In this document: piece by piece, positions 36,401 to 48,044 of the stretch
Layout of the letters: every line of letters begins with the position of its first letter
Numbering within the stretch: position 1 is the stretch's first letter
Assembly (NCBI RefSeq): GCF_037975245.1
Contig: NC_092583.1
Span: 12,625,264-12,689,263, forward strand
DNA from: Apostichopus japonicus
Lineage: Eukaryota; Echinodermata; Holothuroidea; Aspidochirotida; Stichopodidae
Direction: 5' to 3'
Length of the DNA: 64,000 bases
Made by a program: the position numbers and the translations under genes
The notes under the pieces: model-generated
The model's database searches: none
Told to the model about the DNA's origin: nothing
Seen by the model: the letters and a program-made list of their open reading frames with translations, nothing else

Positions 36401-39400
36401 TAATATTTTTAGGAACAATTTGAAGACTTTATTTTTTTTAAATGCTTAGAGTGATTTATTCTTTATGTTTTTTAATATCTTTACATCTCTTCATGCTATT
36501 GTGCATTTTTATTATATTTTTAAGCTTTAACATTTTATGCTGTACAGCGCTTTGAGATTTCATGGAAAGCACTTTATTAGAAGTTTATAATATTATTATT
36601 ATGATGTAATCTGTTGACACTGGCTTTTGTTCTTCGACATGAAGTGGTTGGCAATGTCCTTGGTAAAGACACATGTCTTGTGATAAACCACCAAAGCACA
36701 TGAGTGCAGTATCACATTTACACCGTGTCTAGTTTAAATATTGAACTCTTTTCACAAGGGGGGGGATCTTTCTTGATTCCTTTGCTTATACTGGAACATT
36801 GTGATTTACGTGTACACTCCATGTTGACATCGAGTGGTTGACAAGGTCCTGCGTACAGACACATGACTTGCAAACATTCCCACCAAAAGTATGAGTATAC
36901 ATTTACACTGTACTCCAGGTTCATATTGAAACTCTAATCACAACAGGTCACCATTCTCGATTCCATGCTAATCTCAGAGTGTTATGTTTTACATATAATG
37001 ACCACCGACTTGTATAATTTCGTTTAACACGGTATCCGGCTTCTGAATTACGCCAACAGCAGCTTTCCATCGGTTATCCATTGCTCACGTCACGATAGCA
37101 TAGATCTGTCATTAACTCTCAAATCAGGCCCCTTAATAGATTATTCAACTTTGAAGGTTAAAATTAACAGTTAAATGTACCCATTCTTTCTTGTTTGGTG
37201 ATAATAAAATCAGATGAGTCAAGTTTCTACAAAAAGGAAGCATGGCATAAGTTTATACCTGAGCAAAACAAGGATTGGTTTTTTGTTTAAAAAAAAATAA
37301 AAGAAACCTTACAAGAAGTTTATACAAAAACGTTTGCATAGAGTTTCACTAAGAATATCTGTTCCAAGAATCTTATTTTCCATCCTTTCCATATTTCCAT
37401 TTCTTACCCCTTCTGTACATTAGTTAATTGCCTTTGTTTTTTGGGCAGTCACTGTGGCTTTTTTTTCGTTTGCTTTCTTCACTTTTATTGATGTAATGTG
37501 GCTCTTATTGCATCTCCACAGAGGATGGAATAAACTGTCAACTGATAAAACTGATAAAATAACCTGAAACTGATATAAACTAATACCACTAAAAAATAAG
37601 AGAGACTAGAAAATGTGACAACTCATTAAGAATACAATGTTGGGGGGCTGGAGGTTGATTCAAGTGATAAACCTAAACTTTCCTCTGCATTAGGTAACAC
37701 ATAGTTGAGTATATAGCTAGAAAAATATCTGCTTAGTTACCAGAAAAGATTCAAATGTCTTACCTTCTTGTGATTTAGTTCAATTAATTTCTCATCGATA
37801 GTTGTTTGAAACTCCTCAATCGTTTTCATGTAGCCCTCAACTTCTGTGACAAGCTAAAGAATACACAAAACTAAAATGTAAATATATAAATATATAAATG
37901 ACAGACACTTATTTGTGATTATGTGTTTCTAGTTGTTACGGGTAATGTGTCAGGAAGAATGGTAGGCTACTTGGCCTAAGCAGCTGGTGTTGGCCTAGAA
38001 GCAGGTGACAGATGTGTATTGTTATATGTGTCTCCAGTTGTTGAAGGTGATGTGTCAGGAAGCATGGTAGGCTTCTTGGCCTAAGCAGCTGGTGTTGGCC
38101 TAAGCAGGTGACTGATGCTTCAATGTTATATGTATGTCCAGTTGTTGAAGGTGATGTGTCAGGAAGCATGGTAGGCTTCTTGGCCTAAGCAGCTGGTGTT
38201 GGCCTAAGCAGGTGACAGATGTTTATTGTTATATGTGTCTCCAGTTGTTAGGGTGATGTGTCAGGAAGCATGGTCAACTTCTTGGCCTAAGGTGGCATAC
38301 TCCTATTAGAATCTATATCCATCCGCTCTCTTTTTGACCTGTTATCAATTAGGATCTGTTTTTTGGTGGCTTGCATGTTGAATTGAATTGAATATCATCC
38401 AATGGTGTTCTGTCGTTTTAAGTTTCAGGCACATGTTTTGGTTGAGTTATTACAGTATTAGAATTAATGAAACAACAAATTAAGATCAACAATTATGCCT
38501 GAACTGCAGGGGTAATTAATTAATCAATGTAATTAATGCCGATTTGACAGGTATCTTGAAAACTGGTATGACTATATAAACATTGATTTCACTCATGTTG
38601 TTCTCATTTCTTGAACAATGCACATATCAAAGACTAAACGTCTTCCTAAAAGTTATATCTTAAGCTTAAAAAGAAGCACTTTATGTTAAACACCGAAAGT
38701 AACGAAACATACCGTCGTACAATGTTGCTTGACCAACCCCTTTTTTAGAAGCAGCTCGATTTCTTCTCGTAAGATAAGAGCCCTGTCTAGATACTTGATA
38801 GCTTCGCATCTTTTTTCTCTGGCTCTGTGTGAAATAGAAATAAATGTGGAAACTTAAAATGGAAAAAAATTGATTTCTCTGTGTAAACAAAAAAAATCAT
38901 CATAATTACACTGAATTTCTTGCTAAGGGATGGAAAAGAAATTAACCGAACAGGAACCTACATTATGAAAATAAAGCGAGATCAGTATTTGTAAAACTCT
39001 TTGCATAGTATTATTTTGTTATTTAATTTTTTTTTTTACTGTATTAATTTTTCTTGTCAATTCCCCTATGAGCGGAGTAAAATTATAAGTCATTTATCAA
39101 AACTTAGAAAAGAAGAAAATATGTTACACACAATGTAGGGTCTGTGTATCAATTATAAGATCAAAGGTACGCTGTATTGGCCTAATATGCTAGATATTCA
39201 TATATGGTCACCTTGGTCAAAATTCTGAAGCTGTTTTTTATTACAACCTTTGAAGAAAATTTTTCCTCACAGGGACATTCAGTCATCTTGCGTGTTCCCT
39301 AAAAATGTCTGAGAACAATTTGGAGAGTAAAGACCTCCAGGTAAAGTATTTTTTTGAAAACTTCTAGCAATTTTGGCATGGTATAGTTTGGGACCTATAC

Positions 39401-42400
39401 TGACTACCTTTAAAGTTTGGAACTGCCTGTCATACGCATGGTTTACAGCACACAAATTAACATAGCCTTGAGCAAATGTTTCCATTTGTACCATTTCATT
39501 TGACCTATACCAACCATACTTTGACCTTTTCCAAACTACAAATTTGACCTATTTTTACAATAAAATTTTTTTTTTACCTTTTCAATATAACAAATGCAAA
39601 ATTGCTAAAATTACCAACACGAACAAAGCAGCGAGCCAACCGAAACGAACACAATGCACAATACACAGACTAATCTCACGGCTGACGATTTTGCAGCGAG
39701 TTGGTAAAATGCTCAAGGACACCTTGGCAAAAGTAAACAACGACAAAGGTCGCCAGTTACACAACCAGAAATCGGCGACCTTTTCTGGCGACAGATGTAA
39801 TTTGACAAAGTATCCGCGTGACTGATAAATGCTAGATAAAAGCTAGATAAATGCTAGATAAAATGCTGATAAAAGCAAGAAAGTGAGGAGCAAAGCAGCG
39901 AATTAACACAGACCCAGGTACTCTGTAAAACAGCACTACAGTCAACCATGTACCACAGGGACATTTAGTGTAAGTCGCATAGATTACTATACAGTCAAGG
40001 CTAACTTTAATATGTAGTATGCTTGATATCCATATCCACTCATTTTAAAACCCTTAAAAATCTTTATTGTGAACTCATTGATGCCTTTCATGTGACAGCA
40101 GTTAATGTCAACTGTGCACACAGGGTTCTGTGCTCTATTTAAACAAAAACATGAATCTCCTTAAAAGTACTAAGTTTATATCCAAACTGCTACTTTTGGA
40201 GCTATTTTGTATGTCTCACAAAGTTTTATAACTTTGACCTCTGATGACCTCTGTAGCTCTTTGACCTCCAGGGAAATAAAAAAAAGGTTTTATTTAATAC
40301 CCACTATGACATGAATCCACATATTAAATTGTATACAGATATCCCCAGCCGACCATTTCAAAGTTATCCTGTTTCACAAAGTTTCCAGTGTTTGACCTCT
40401 GTCGACCTTTGACCTCCACAGAAACACAAACATATACATACACATTCCTTACAGTCACCATCAAATACTTTACCGTTGCCTTCGGAGAGGAATCAATAAA
40501 AGATGAGGACAGTTTAGACGTGACCGGAAATTCACCTAGCCAATTCGGGTTCATTCGTCATTCAGAAAGCAACTCAGTCTGCAGTTTGTAGGCTGACCTC
40601 TGTCCGGAAGGTTTAAGACAAAGTTCCCTAGATGGTGGGTTGGATTATTATCATGTTCTGAGAACTTACCTACTGATTTCTTGCAATACACTCATCAATT
40701 TAGACTCGGAACTTTCTTTTCCCTCTTTCTTCTTCAGCTCTACTTCTTCGTTCAACCGGTCCAACTACGAGTGACAAAAAAGTTTTTAACAAAAATTTTA
40801 CATATGGGAGTTTTTTTTTATAACAAAAGGGATGAGGTAGATTCAATGTTAGTGTCCAAACTTTCAGTTGTTAATGTACATTAATGTTGTGTCAAAATGT
40901 AGTATTAGGATGTATTTATTGGATCAATTACAATCCTACTTTGGGGTAATGCCTCGCTATTTGTTTTTACTTTTTTCTTTCTGTCTTTTTTTCCGCAAAT
41001 TCTTGAGGTCAATGGTTTAAAGCCAGTTCCAGCTAATCCTGTATGGATAAATTACATAGAAAGTCTAAACTCGCTGAAATTTAAAAATGATGATACCTAC
41101 CTCGGTGTAGCCATACTGCAAGTCCCTCTTCAGACCCTTGTTGAATACTTTGAGAAATTTTTCACCGCAGCCGATAATTCTCTGAGTATCCTGTGGAGAA
41201 CAACAGAAGATATGGAAAGTTTTTTTTTTCTTTCTATTTTTTTTTGTCCCCCCCTCTTTTTTGGGGGCTGAACTATAAAAAATTTACGGAACGCTACCCT
41301 TGCATTCTTAGGATGATTTTGTCTCCCTCTTTGTCAAGTTCAAAGCTAACCTTTTTTTTATTTTTAATACATCGATATGAGGATTGTTTCAATTTTTTCT
41401 TCAGCAGGGATCAATGCAGCCTGCCTTGATTCCCGTAAAAATGTAGAGAGTCAGATAAAAATATATCAACTTCACAAACTATTAACCATCTGTTGGTATT
41501 TTAGGGCATATAACTTTGCCTCAATGATGACTCAGTGACTCAATGTGAGACAAATTCTCGAGACTTAACTTCACCACGCAACCAAATACGTCATAAAAAC
41601 AAAAACAAAAATGTTTGGAAAACGTTATATTTTAGTTACGGAGTCAATGAAGGAAAGCATTGCAAACGTCAAGCCAGATTTTCCTTGAGCACAAACAAGT
41701 CACTGCACTCTCTTGTTAGATTTTCTGGAGAACATTATACACTAAGTCCTTATCTGATTTTATCCCAGGCCCATCCATATTTTCCTTGGCCCCTAATTGG
41801 CCCCCCATCCCCCCAGTCAACAGAACTGCCCTTGGTGTCAAGGTGTGCTCAACGAGAATTATTCCCTCGGAATATTTCTTCGTTCCAATCAAAAGTACGC
41901 AATGATTTTTGATATATCAGCAAACTTTTGTATGGAATTTGGCAAACAGTAGACAGGCGATACATCACTGAGTGCAAGTATGCAAACTATTTGACTAATT
42001 GATTTTTTGGCCGACCCCTTTGGCAAAACCGTCGGCGGTAAGTTTGTTTGATAATAAAAACGCCCACAGTTTCATAGAGGACAATTTTCAAAGGCATCTC
42101 AGGTCTGGGTTTATGGAAAAATACACACAATACTTTTACATCGTGCCAAATAATGAAAATAGCAGAGCTTAGCTAAATATCCTACAACGACAGCATTTAC
42201 TTAAACTCGACGGAAGATACATGGGGGTGTTTGCATTTCAAACCTAGTTTACAAAAATAAAAAAGAAATAAAAGAAAATAACAACTGTGTGTGGTGGTAC
42301 AGAGTTTCCATTGTGTTTCTTTTACTTCCAAGAGTTTAAATTAACTTTACCCACTTGTGAAAGATAACAGGTTATTCACGGATGGTGCTTCCCCTTTTGA

Positions 42401-45400
42401 ATTCTAAAATTTCTAACTCCAAAATGTTGTTTGCAATCAGAATGAAATGCTTGCGTGCAGGCGATATCACGTCACAGACAATTCTGTAATAAGGTCAGGG
42501 GTTCACAAGATTGCGACATATCTTCTCAAAGTCACCACACCAATCCGACTATTAAACAATACTGCAGGGAGTGGTATGACCTGAAACACCTGAAAGGTAG
42601 CATTCATACCGTTTCCAATTTTAAGGTTGACGTAATTAATTTGTTACTTAAACATGGTCTCAACTCTGTGAACCTAAAAAAAAAACAGCTTTTGGGATCG
42701 GTGTTTTTATATATGGTTTGATTCTTCACGTACGAGACTAAAAGTTAATAGGTGAAACAGAGCTTGCGAGGCGACTTTAACGATAGCTTACATTATGAAG
42801 CAGTTCAGTGATCTGTCTTCTCCATTGAAGCATGGGATTCTTTCTCTGCGCCCGCTCTTCTGCGATGGTGTTCATTTCTTTGTCCAATTTCAATATAGTC
42901 AAGATCTGAGGGTAAAGAAGAAGTCAGCAGGATATCAAACATTTTTTCAAATCAACTCGGAAGAATTGATTCAGTTAAGTAATATCAGATTCAGTATATC
43001 AGACAAATACATGTATACAAATAAGTGAGATACCGCCCATCCGCGCCAGTGCCGAGCAGGCGGTAACGAACGAAGCAGTTTCGTGGAACTGCTACCTGGG
43101 AAATTAACGCTACGCTACTTAAAAACGAACACATGGGTGTGGGTCGCACACTAAAAACAGCCCCCAAACTCCCTCCCTTGATAAGAAAAGGATACTTATC
43201 AGGCTGTAAGAGACTATAGCACGTTCTGAAATTCCAACGGATGTATAGAAGGTAAAAATCCAAGTTATCCGAGCAATTTCCATAAGATTTGCTATCCACT
43301 ACGAAAACGCATGTGCAGACACTTTGGATGGTAGAATGAGAAGGAAAGGCAACGACCGGGGGAGCCGGTCGTTGAGGGTGCACAGTGTTAAAAGATTACA
43401 AGGGCATACTAGACACGGTAGAATGAGGTGCTAAGGTTGTGAGGAGACAGGTAAGCGAGGAGCGAAGTAAATTCAATTAATTTGAAGAGGGTCTGCAACC
43501 AAACGGGCAATTCGTTTGACAGCAGACTGCAAAGTTGCTGTTCGTATTCTTCGATCTTTACTCACTAAATTCATTCAAGTTTAGTGGAAACCTACAAAGT
43601 GTTGCTCTAATCTTGGTTCAGAAAGTGCACAGTGCCTAGAATACGTAACACCAATAACAAATCATGTTAAACACCTTACTTTGGCCTTTGAATCTAATAT
43701 GCAAAGTCTGACAAATATATTGTCAGTAAGTGTTGCGCTAGCTAAAGGGGGTGATTCTTGTTCGTAAAGTATTCGAAGGAATGAAAAATACATGACGTAT
43801 ATATGATGGCAATAAAAATCAAACCAACACTTCTTGACGCTATTCAACACTAAAAATCCCATAAAAATGCAATTAAATCCCCCAAAACAACACAATTCAT
43901 TTCCCTTGAGTGACTATCATGTTGTCTTTCAAAATAATGAAATTCCAGTTTCCAGTTTCGCATGAATAGCATAAAAAAAAGGAGGTGCGTGCACACGCAA
44001 GGTTGAAACTAATAACTTTTAACTTTTTTGTGGGGGAAGGAAGAAGGGGGAGGGTGGGTGAGGGGGGATGGAGGTGTATATTCCCACACCCCTTGTTTTG
44101 TACTGGTGGACGACTTTTCCTGCTAGAGGAATGTTCATGATGAGCCAGGATTCTGAAATACTATTTCACATAAGCCAAATATGAACAAACAAACGAACGA
44201 ACGAACGAACGATTGGTTTGATGAATCGATCAATCGATGATTGAATGAATAAATGACAACAAAGCTGAAGTCAAAAGAAATGAACCTGTTCTTCCATGGC
44301 AGCCGTGACCCTCTCGATGTCTAGATCCCGTGTGAAGATTACAGATGGTAGGACGTAGACGTGGAGGAGCCGAACCACGTCCATGCAGACGTCCTGGTGG
44401 CCGGGCTTGTGGTACATCTTCTTGGCAATCTCCAGTAGACAGTCAAAGTCGGAGTCGTGCGGCATGTCATTCCTTAGGTAACCTGTACAGTATAAAGTGA
44501 CAAGAAATGACAAAAGACAGTTACAAGGGATTCATATTCATATGCAGTGGCGGAGCTAGAGGTATTGGTCAGGGGGGGCGAGAATGGTCTGTAGGGGCGT
44601 TTCTACACTATATAAGCGTAACGCCACCACAGGTTGGCGCGGAGCGTACAGAAATTTTTTGAATAAAGATGCCCCCTAGATCGCCGGAAATGACCCTTTC
44701 CAGGCCTTGCTAATTTGCAGATAAACGAAGTATCAATAGGTGTCATCGCCATTTGTGACAACTGCTCGTGGCGTATCGTCTAAAAATAGATCGAAAACCC
44801 TGTACAGTTTTTGGAAATAGTTTTGTGCAACGGAAGTGCCGATAAATTAAAGACCGCCGTTAGAGGATTTTTGTCAGAAAATTACACCAACAAAATGTGA
44901 CAAATGTCAATAGGTAGATGAGAGCGCAATCAAAAAGTCAATAATCGTGAATAAGTAAAAAGTGGTAAAAAGCTGAAAAGGGCGCCAGCAGTCCATTTCA
45001 GTCGGTCAAATGGATGCTCTGCCACTTTTCATATTTTTTAATCTTTGACACGTCTACAACCCAAGAATATAAAAAAAAAATTTGGAGGAATATCCGAGTT
45101 CTGGTAATTAACACTTTCGTAATTAACACTTTCATTATTAGTGGGTGTCAGATTGTTAAAGATATTCCAGCTCTCAAAATGTTACTTTAGATGGTAATTT
45201 AAGTGATGGTGTTTCAAACTGGCTTCTCAATCTAAGCCAAAAAGGTTATTTCGATGTTAAATTAATCCATTGTTTTAAATAAATTCTAAGAACTGAACCA
45301 TATTCATGTTCTCGGTTTCGTATCGACGACACACCATTTGTTGGCTGACATTCAACAGCATTTGTGCTTGATCCTTTTGTAACACATTTTAAACATGTCA

Positions 45401-46730
45401 GCTAGCTGAGGCAATAAGAATTTTTGTTTTGCAGCTAAGGGAATGGAGGGATTATAGAGTGGAGGATTATTTTTCTAAGACTTGCGAAACAGAATATTGA
45501 ACATTCCCCCCAAATGTAGTCCAAGTCATTCACAGGCAGCTACTTTATTTTGAACAGTGGTATCCATGGTAACTAATGGGTGTGGACAAGTCATTGGACA
45601 AATTAAACAATGAACATTCCAGTACTTGTTAAATGTCTATTTGCTTATATGCCGAATTGAGAATACCATTCTATTGTTGGCATCAAGCACTGATCGCAAT
45701 AAAACATGTATATAATACAGTTAATTTATATCTCCCAGGCCATCATTAAAAAGTTGCAAACCACATCACGCAATCAAATTTCCAACAATGCTCTATGCAG
45801 AAAGAATACAATAGTAGTGACCTTTTTTATGGAACAGATTTCACAGAACAATGAAGGCTGTTGATCATGTCTAATACCAAACAAACCCAATTATTAACAG
45901 GGTTCATCAAATTCCAACTTTTGAACCCAAATGTATTCGGTATCTCACCACAAAATGCTATGCAAAATTGGTCAAATTGCTATAAAATTTCAAAGATGTA
46001 TACATAGCAGATTTTTTACTTAGTATTTTATAAGACACAGACTCGGGGGCCTTCAAAAACTTTTACACAAAAGTTTGAACGTTAAATCATTCCACAACCT
46101 CGTGTTGCACTCTCGTCCACGCAAGAGTGCGTGGGAGCGTGTGAAACATCGATTGCCTAGTGACCGAAGATCACGGTCGGGTGTTGCCAATGCATACGAA
46201 CATATCTAAATGTATCCAAATCGGATCGTGGTTTTTCAAAGACTTACGGCTGTGACTAAGTGGACCTCGTGTTGCACTCACGTCCACGCAAGAGTGCGTG
46301 GGAGCGTGTGAAACATCGATTGCCTAGTAACAAAAGATCACGGTCGGGTGTTGCCAATACATACGAACATATCTAAACATATAAATATCCAAATCGAATC
46401 GTGGTTTTTCAAAGACTTACGGCTGTGACTAAGTGGACCTCGTGTTGCACTCACGTCCACGTAAGAGTGCGTGGGAGCGTGTGAAACATCGATTGCCTAG
46501 TAACAAAAGATCACGGTCCGGTGTTTCCAGTACATATGAACATATCTTAACATATATATCCAAATCGGATAGCGGTTTTTCAAAGACTTACGGCTGTGAC
46601 TATGTGGACAGATGTCCTCACATCGTCTCGATGCCATATCTTTCACAGCGGCTTCTAGGTCACAGTTGCAGGTCGACCAATGAAGGTTCGACGGCCCCAG
46701 GTCGATGTATATCCAGGAGAGTGCGAGTAC
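27235..46730 (-). CDS. VPS9-domain coiled-coil protein, putative Rab5-family GEF (5' end incomplete)
   Basis: Thirteen exons in transcript order: 46730-46592, 44482-44286, 42905-42792, 41190-41101, 40764-40670, 38824-38713, 37853-37764, 36039-35925, 35560-35502, 32268-32110, 30867-30679, 29092-28291, 27497-27235. All junctions agree in phase and give 807 residues to a TGA stop. The N-terminal half is helical with heptad-like charged segments (LDKEMNTIAEERAQRK, LDRLNEEVELKKKEGK, ALHRTRLELEKFEE). A Ser-rich basic stretch follows (RKKSASAQRPRSK), then a large exon with a disordered region. The C-terminus matches a VPS9 fold: FLEVQKTPVPMNKLVWLNKCINQI, then LTAVILFLI and GFTIAQFISAYQFIF. VPS9 domains catalyse GDP release from Rab5-type GTPases on endosomes. 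I cannot assign a named orthologue; RIN, Alsin, GAPVD1 and VPS9D1 do not share this N-terminal layout. The donor at 44,285 (GTTCAT) is weak. The true start is upstream. Confidence 0.75.
27852..28040 (-). pseudogene. Decayed tandem copy of exon end plus splice donor
   Basis: On the minus strand, 28,045-27,995 aligns with the last ~45 bp of the 28,291-29,092 exon: GTT GTG GAT ATT GCC CAG AAA CTA GCA CAA ATC ATT CAT versus ATT GTG ACG ATT GCC CAG AAA CAA GCC CAA GAT ATT CAT. The copied donor has lost its GT (ATGAGT instead of GTGAGT), and an in-frame TAA lies just upstream. The following G-rich block (27,865-27,917) matches the G-rich block after the real exon (28,110-28,157), so about 230 bp were duplicated. 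Confidence 0.6.
28291..29092 (-). CDS. Large 802-bp exon: disordered region and first half of VPS9 domain
   Basis: Begins NAYREKTCLLSDVLPKI after a TTCTTAG acceptor and ends at a GTGAGT donor (28,290-28,285). It carries a basic patch (MRRRKTAPSEHRKVRRK), an acidic/Ser segment (ESVDSGISGDS, resembling a DSGxxS phosphodegron) and, near its end, the first VPS9 helices (FLEVQKTPVPMNKLVWLNKC). GC content and codon bias differ clearly from the flanking AT-rich introns, supporting that it is coding. Confidence 0.8.
30210..30475 (+). repeat. CAGCCTGGCTGCAGG-type dispersed repeat, locus 1
   Basis: Cluster of CAGCCTGGCTGCAGGCGAT units (30,384, 30,417, 30,433), plus an inverted GCAGCCAGGCTGCA at 30,250. 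It ends in TTGCAGCTGCTGCAGCTTTTCTTTT. The same ending and unit recur at 56,139-56,190 and 56,287-56,335. It lies in an intron of the VPS9 gene. Confidence 0.7.
31540..31862. mobile_element. Foldback (long inverted repeat) MITE-like element
   Basis: About 320 bp folding on itself. The left arm (ACTATAGC...GGAAAAGTCTCTTGAG, ATTACGTAATCGACCTGCC, later TGGTCTTTGTGTAAA) is complementary to the right arm (TTTACACAAAGAGCC, GGCGGGTCGATTATGTAAT, CTTTTCCTAGCTATAAG). Arms are about 130 bp with mismatches. No reading frame inside. Non-autonomous DNA element inferred; no clear target duplication seen. Confidence 0.7.
32963..33038 (+). other. Orphan plus-strand exon-like segment
   Basis: Acceptor ATGCTTCTTCAG at 32,951-32,962 is followed by 25 codons reading RRLERKIEENNEF and EKQVDEIGFD, then TAG. 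The stretch is strongly charged and codon-like, but I found no upstream plus-strand exon to join it. It lies in an intron of the minus-strand VPS9 gene. It could be the last exon of a nested gene, a relic, or chance. Confidence 0.25.
33145..33372 (-). promoter_or_regulatory. Heat-shock-type promoter-like cluster inside an intron
   Basis: Read on the minus strand: a four-unit heat-shock element of alternating GAA and TTC every 5 bp (33,352-33,369), a CACGTG E-box (33,342-33,347), a two-unit GAAACTTC (33,329-33,336), CCAACCAATC with a CCAAT box (33,291-33,300), a TTTCTAGA half-site (about 33,267-33,274), ATTGG (33,224-33,228) and GTATAAAAGG (33,173-33,182). Order and spacing resemble animal Hsp70-type promoters. 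A start site near 33,147 would be expected. The first VPS9-gene exon downstream is 32,268-32,110. Confidence 0.5.
34432..34600 (+). repeat. 24-bp tandem repeat flanked by 27-bp direct repeats
   Basis: Units of TTTAAGAACTATTTAACAAAATAT (about three copies, 34,482-34,530) plus variants lie between two copies of GGAACTATTTAAAGAGATGT, at 34,432 and 34,569. Intronic; looks like replication-slippage expansion. Confidence 0.85.
36324..36600 (+). mobile_element. 3' end of a CR1/L2-type LINE
   Basis: The frame 36,324-36,449 reads DRLFSVAAPVVRNSLPSDLR and LKTLFFLNA before TAG. This is the typical C-terminus of CR1/L2-like non-LTR reverse transcriptases (FSVAAPxxWNSLP, with the usual W here R). It is followed by an A/T-rich 3' UTR with TACAGCGCTTTGAGAT and an ATTATTATTAT tail. 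Heavily 5'-truncated, inserted opposite to the host gene. Confidence 0.75.
37920..38292 (+). repeat. ~104-bp minisatellite, 3.5 copies
   Basis: CAGGAAG landmarks at 37,951, 38,056, 38,160 and 38,262 show units of 105, 104 and 102 bp, each containing GGCCTAAGCAGCTGGTGTT. Units are more than 90% alike, so the expansion is recent. It lies in the intron between exons 38824-38713 and 37853-37764 of the VPS9 gene, and the minus-strand frame through it is a repeat artefact. Confidence 0.9.
40220..40445 (+). repeat. TGACC-rich dispersed repeat, copy 1
   Basis: Contains TTTGACCTCTGATGACCTCTG, TTTGACCTCC, CAGATATCC and CGACCTTTGACCTCCACAGAAA. Motif order matches the larger copies at 62,440-63,150. Located in an intron of the VPS9 gene. 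Confidence 0.6.
43080..43456. mobile_element. Foldback element family 1, truncated copy
   Basis: Shares with 56,911-57,326 the segments ACACTTTGGATGGTAGAATG, GCACAGTGTTAAAAGRTTAC, ACACGGTAGAA and the end GAGACAGGTAAGC (43,456). The left arm is missing or strongly diverged. The minus-strand reading frames of both copies share FPSHSTxQSVC, showing common descent rather than a gene. Confidence 0.65.
44545..44640 (+). mobile_element. Possible DNA-transposon terminus
   Basis: CAGTGGCGGAGCTAG followed by a GGGGGGGCG tract resembles the start found in many invertebrate hAT-like MITEs (CAGTGGCGGAYC). No matching inverted end was found downstream, so the element may be truncated. Weak call. Confidence 0.3.
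46097..46600. repeat. ~170-bp tandem repeat carrying copies of a splice donor
   Basis: Three units starting ACCTCGTGTTGCACTC at 46,097, 46,264 and 46,437 (periods 167 and 173 bp). Each has a hairpin CACGCA-AGAG-TGCGTG and the block GTGAAACATCGATTGCCTAG, and ends in TTTCAAAGACTTACGGCTGTGACT. In the last unit that final block is the real 3' border of the VPS9-gene exon 46,730-46,592, so the donor CAGCC/GTAAGT is present three times. Confidence 0.85.
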
Positions 46731-46869
46731 CTGATGATGGAATGCGGACATGCAGAGAAGGTTATAAAGGGACATTCTGATTTTCGAGGGAAACGAATAA
46801 GAACAAACACTGGATATTCATAACATTTGAGGAAAATACATAGATTTGCATCATACTATATTGTCTTGC

Positions 46870-47035
46870 AATTCTATCTGTTTTAAGAGTTAACTGAAGA
46901 CTCATTCTTCCTGTTCTGCATTTTATTTCATTGCTGATGCTTTCTACATTGTGAAGCGCCATGGGTACTTTACTTGTTTCTTGGAGTTGCTCCATATAAA
47001 TCCACATTATTATCATTATTGTAATAAACATGCCC
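46870..47035 (+). mobile_element. LINE 3' tail
   Basis: GAAGACTCATTCTTC, then TTGTGAAGCGCCATGGG and CCATATAAATCCACATTATTATCATTATT. This layout is typical of the 3' end of CR1/L2-type elements in marine invertebrates. No coding remnant is readable. Confidence 0.45.
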
Positions 47036-48044
47036 AATTAAACAATGTATTACAATAGGCTGCTATATGGCTAAATTGTGTGGTCTTTTAACAAAGTGGA
47101 ACTTAGAATATAGAGTTATGACAAACTTCATTAAATTGGTTTGCAAAACTAGGATGTTGATCACAAAACCACACAAATCCGCCCAGCATTCAAAATATTC
47201 CTGAGCACATCCCTGCTAGTGCCCTGTACATATGTATATACACATGTGTGTATACACACGTTTGTATATATTACATTCAGAGCGAGGACTCCATTGTATT
47301 TACCAATGTTCAAATCCATGTACCCTACCCTTAACAATACCCCATACAATAGAATTCTTCCGAGGACGTGGTGATTCTTTAGAAATCACAACCGAGGACC
47401 TGAAATTCTTTTGTTCAAGTCCTCGGTCAGATAGCAAAACAAACGCATCTATATGTGCGTGTGTATATATATGTGTATACATGTTATTATTTCTGTATTA
47501 AATACAAGAAAGAAATAAATGAAATGAATCACACACAAAAAATGAATGAAAATAAAATGAATGAATCAATTCTTGTCATTGTTACAGAGGTAAGTGGTCC
47601 AGTCAATTCAGCATAGTGGTATAGTATGTATATGAGAGTTTTCTTGTTGAAGCAAAAGATCCCACAATTGTAAGGTGGGTAAAAGCGGCACAATTTTTTG
47701 TCATGATTAAGCTTACAGTATACGTGCAAAATATCATATATTAAGTAATGTATGCAAAATTTCCACAAAAGAATTGGAATAATTCTGAGTATGTAATTTT
47801 AAAGATGTCCAAATTAAAAGTAATATTTACAAATACAGCACTTACAGAATATATAATCACTATTCTAGTAAGGGCGGTGGGGGTTGTGCGAAGGCCTGAA
47901 AGTGGACATTTCTGTTGGCAAAAATCGCATCTTCATAGTTGGCCGATTGTGTGCAATTTAATTGGAGCTTATGCAACATTATTGTATATTTTGATATTTC
48001 AGCAAAATTCTCTCTTCACTATCAGACATTAAATATAACAGGGC

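Noticed and set aside
37920-38292. CRISPR-like array
   Set aside because: The ~104-bp units are contiguous tandem copies without distinct repeat and spacer parts, in a eukaryotic intron.
42991-43383. Minus-strand 130-codon frame similar to one at 57,037-57,252
   Set aside because: The similarity reflects two copies of a foldback element, not a protein family.
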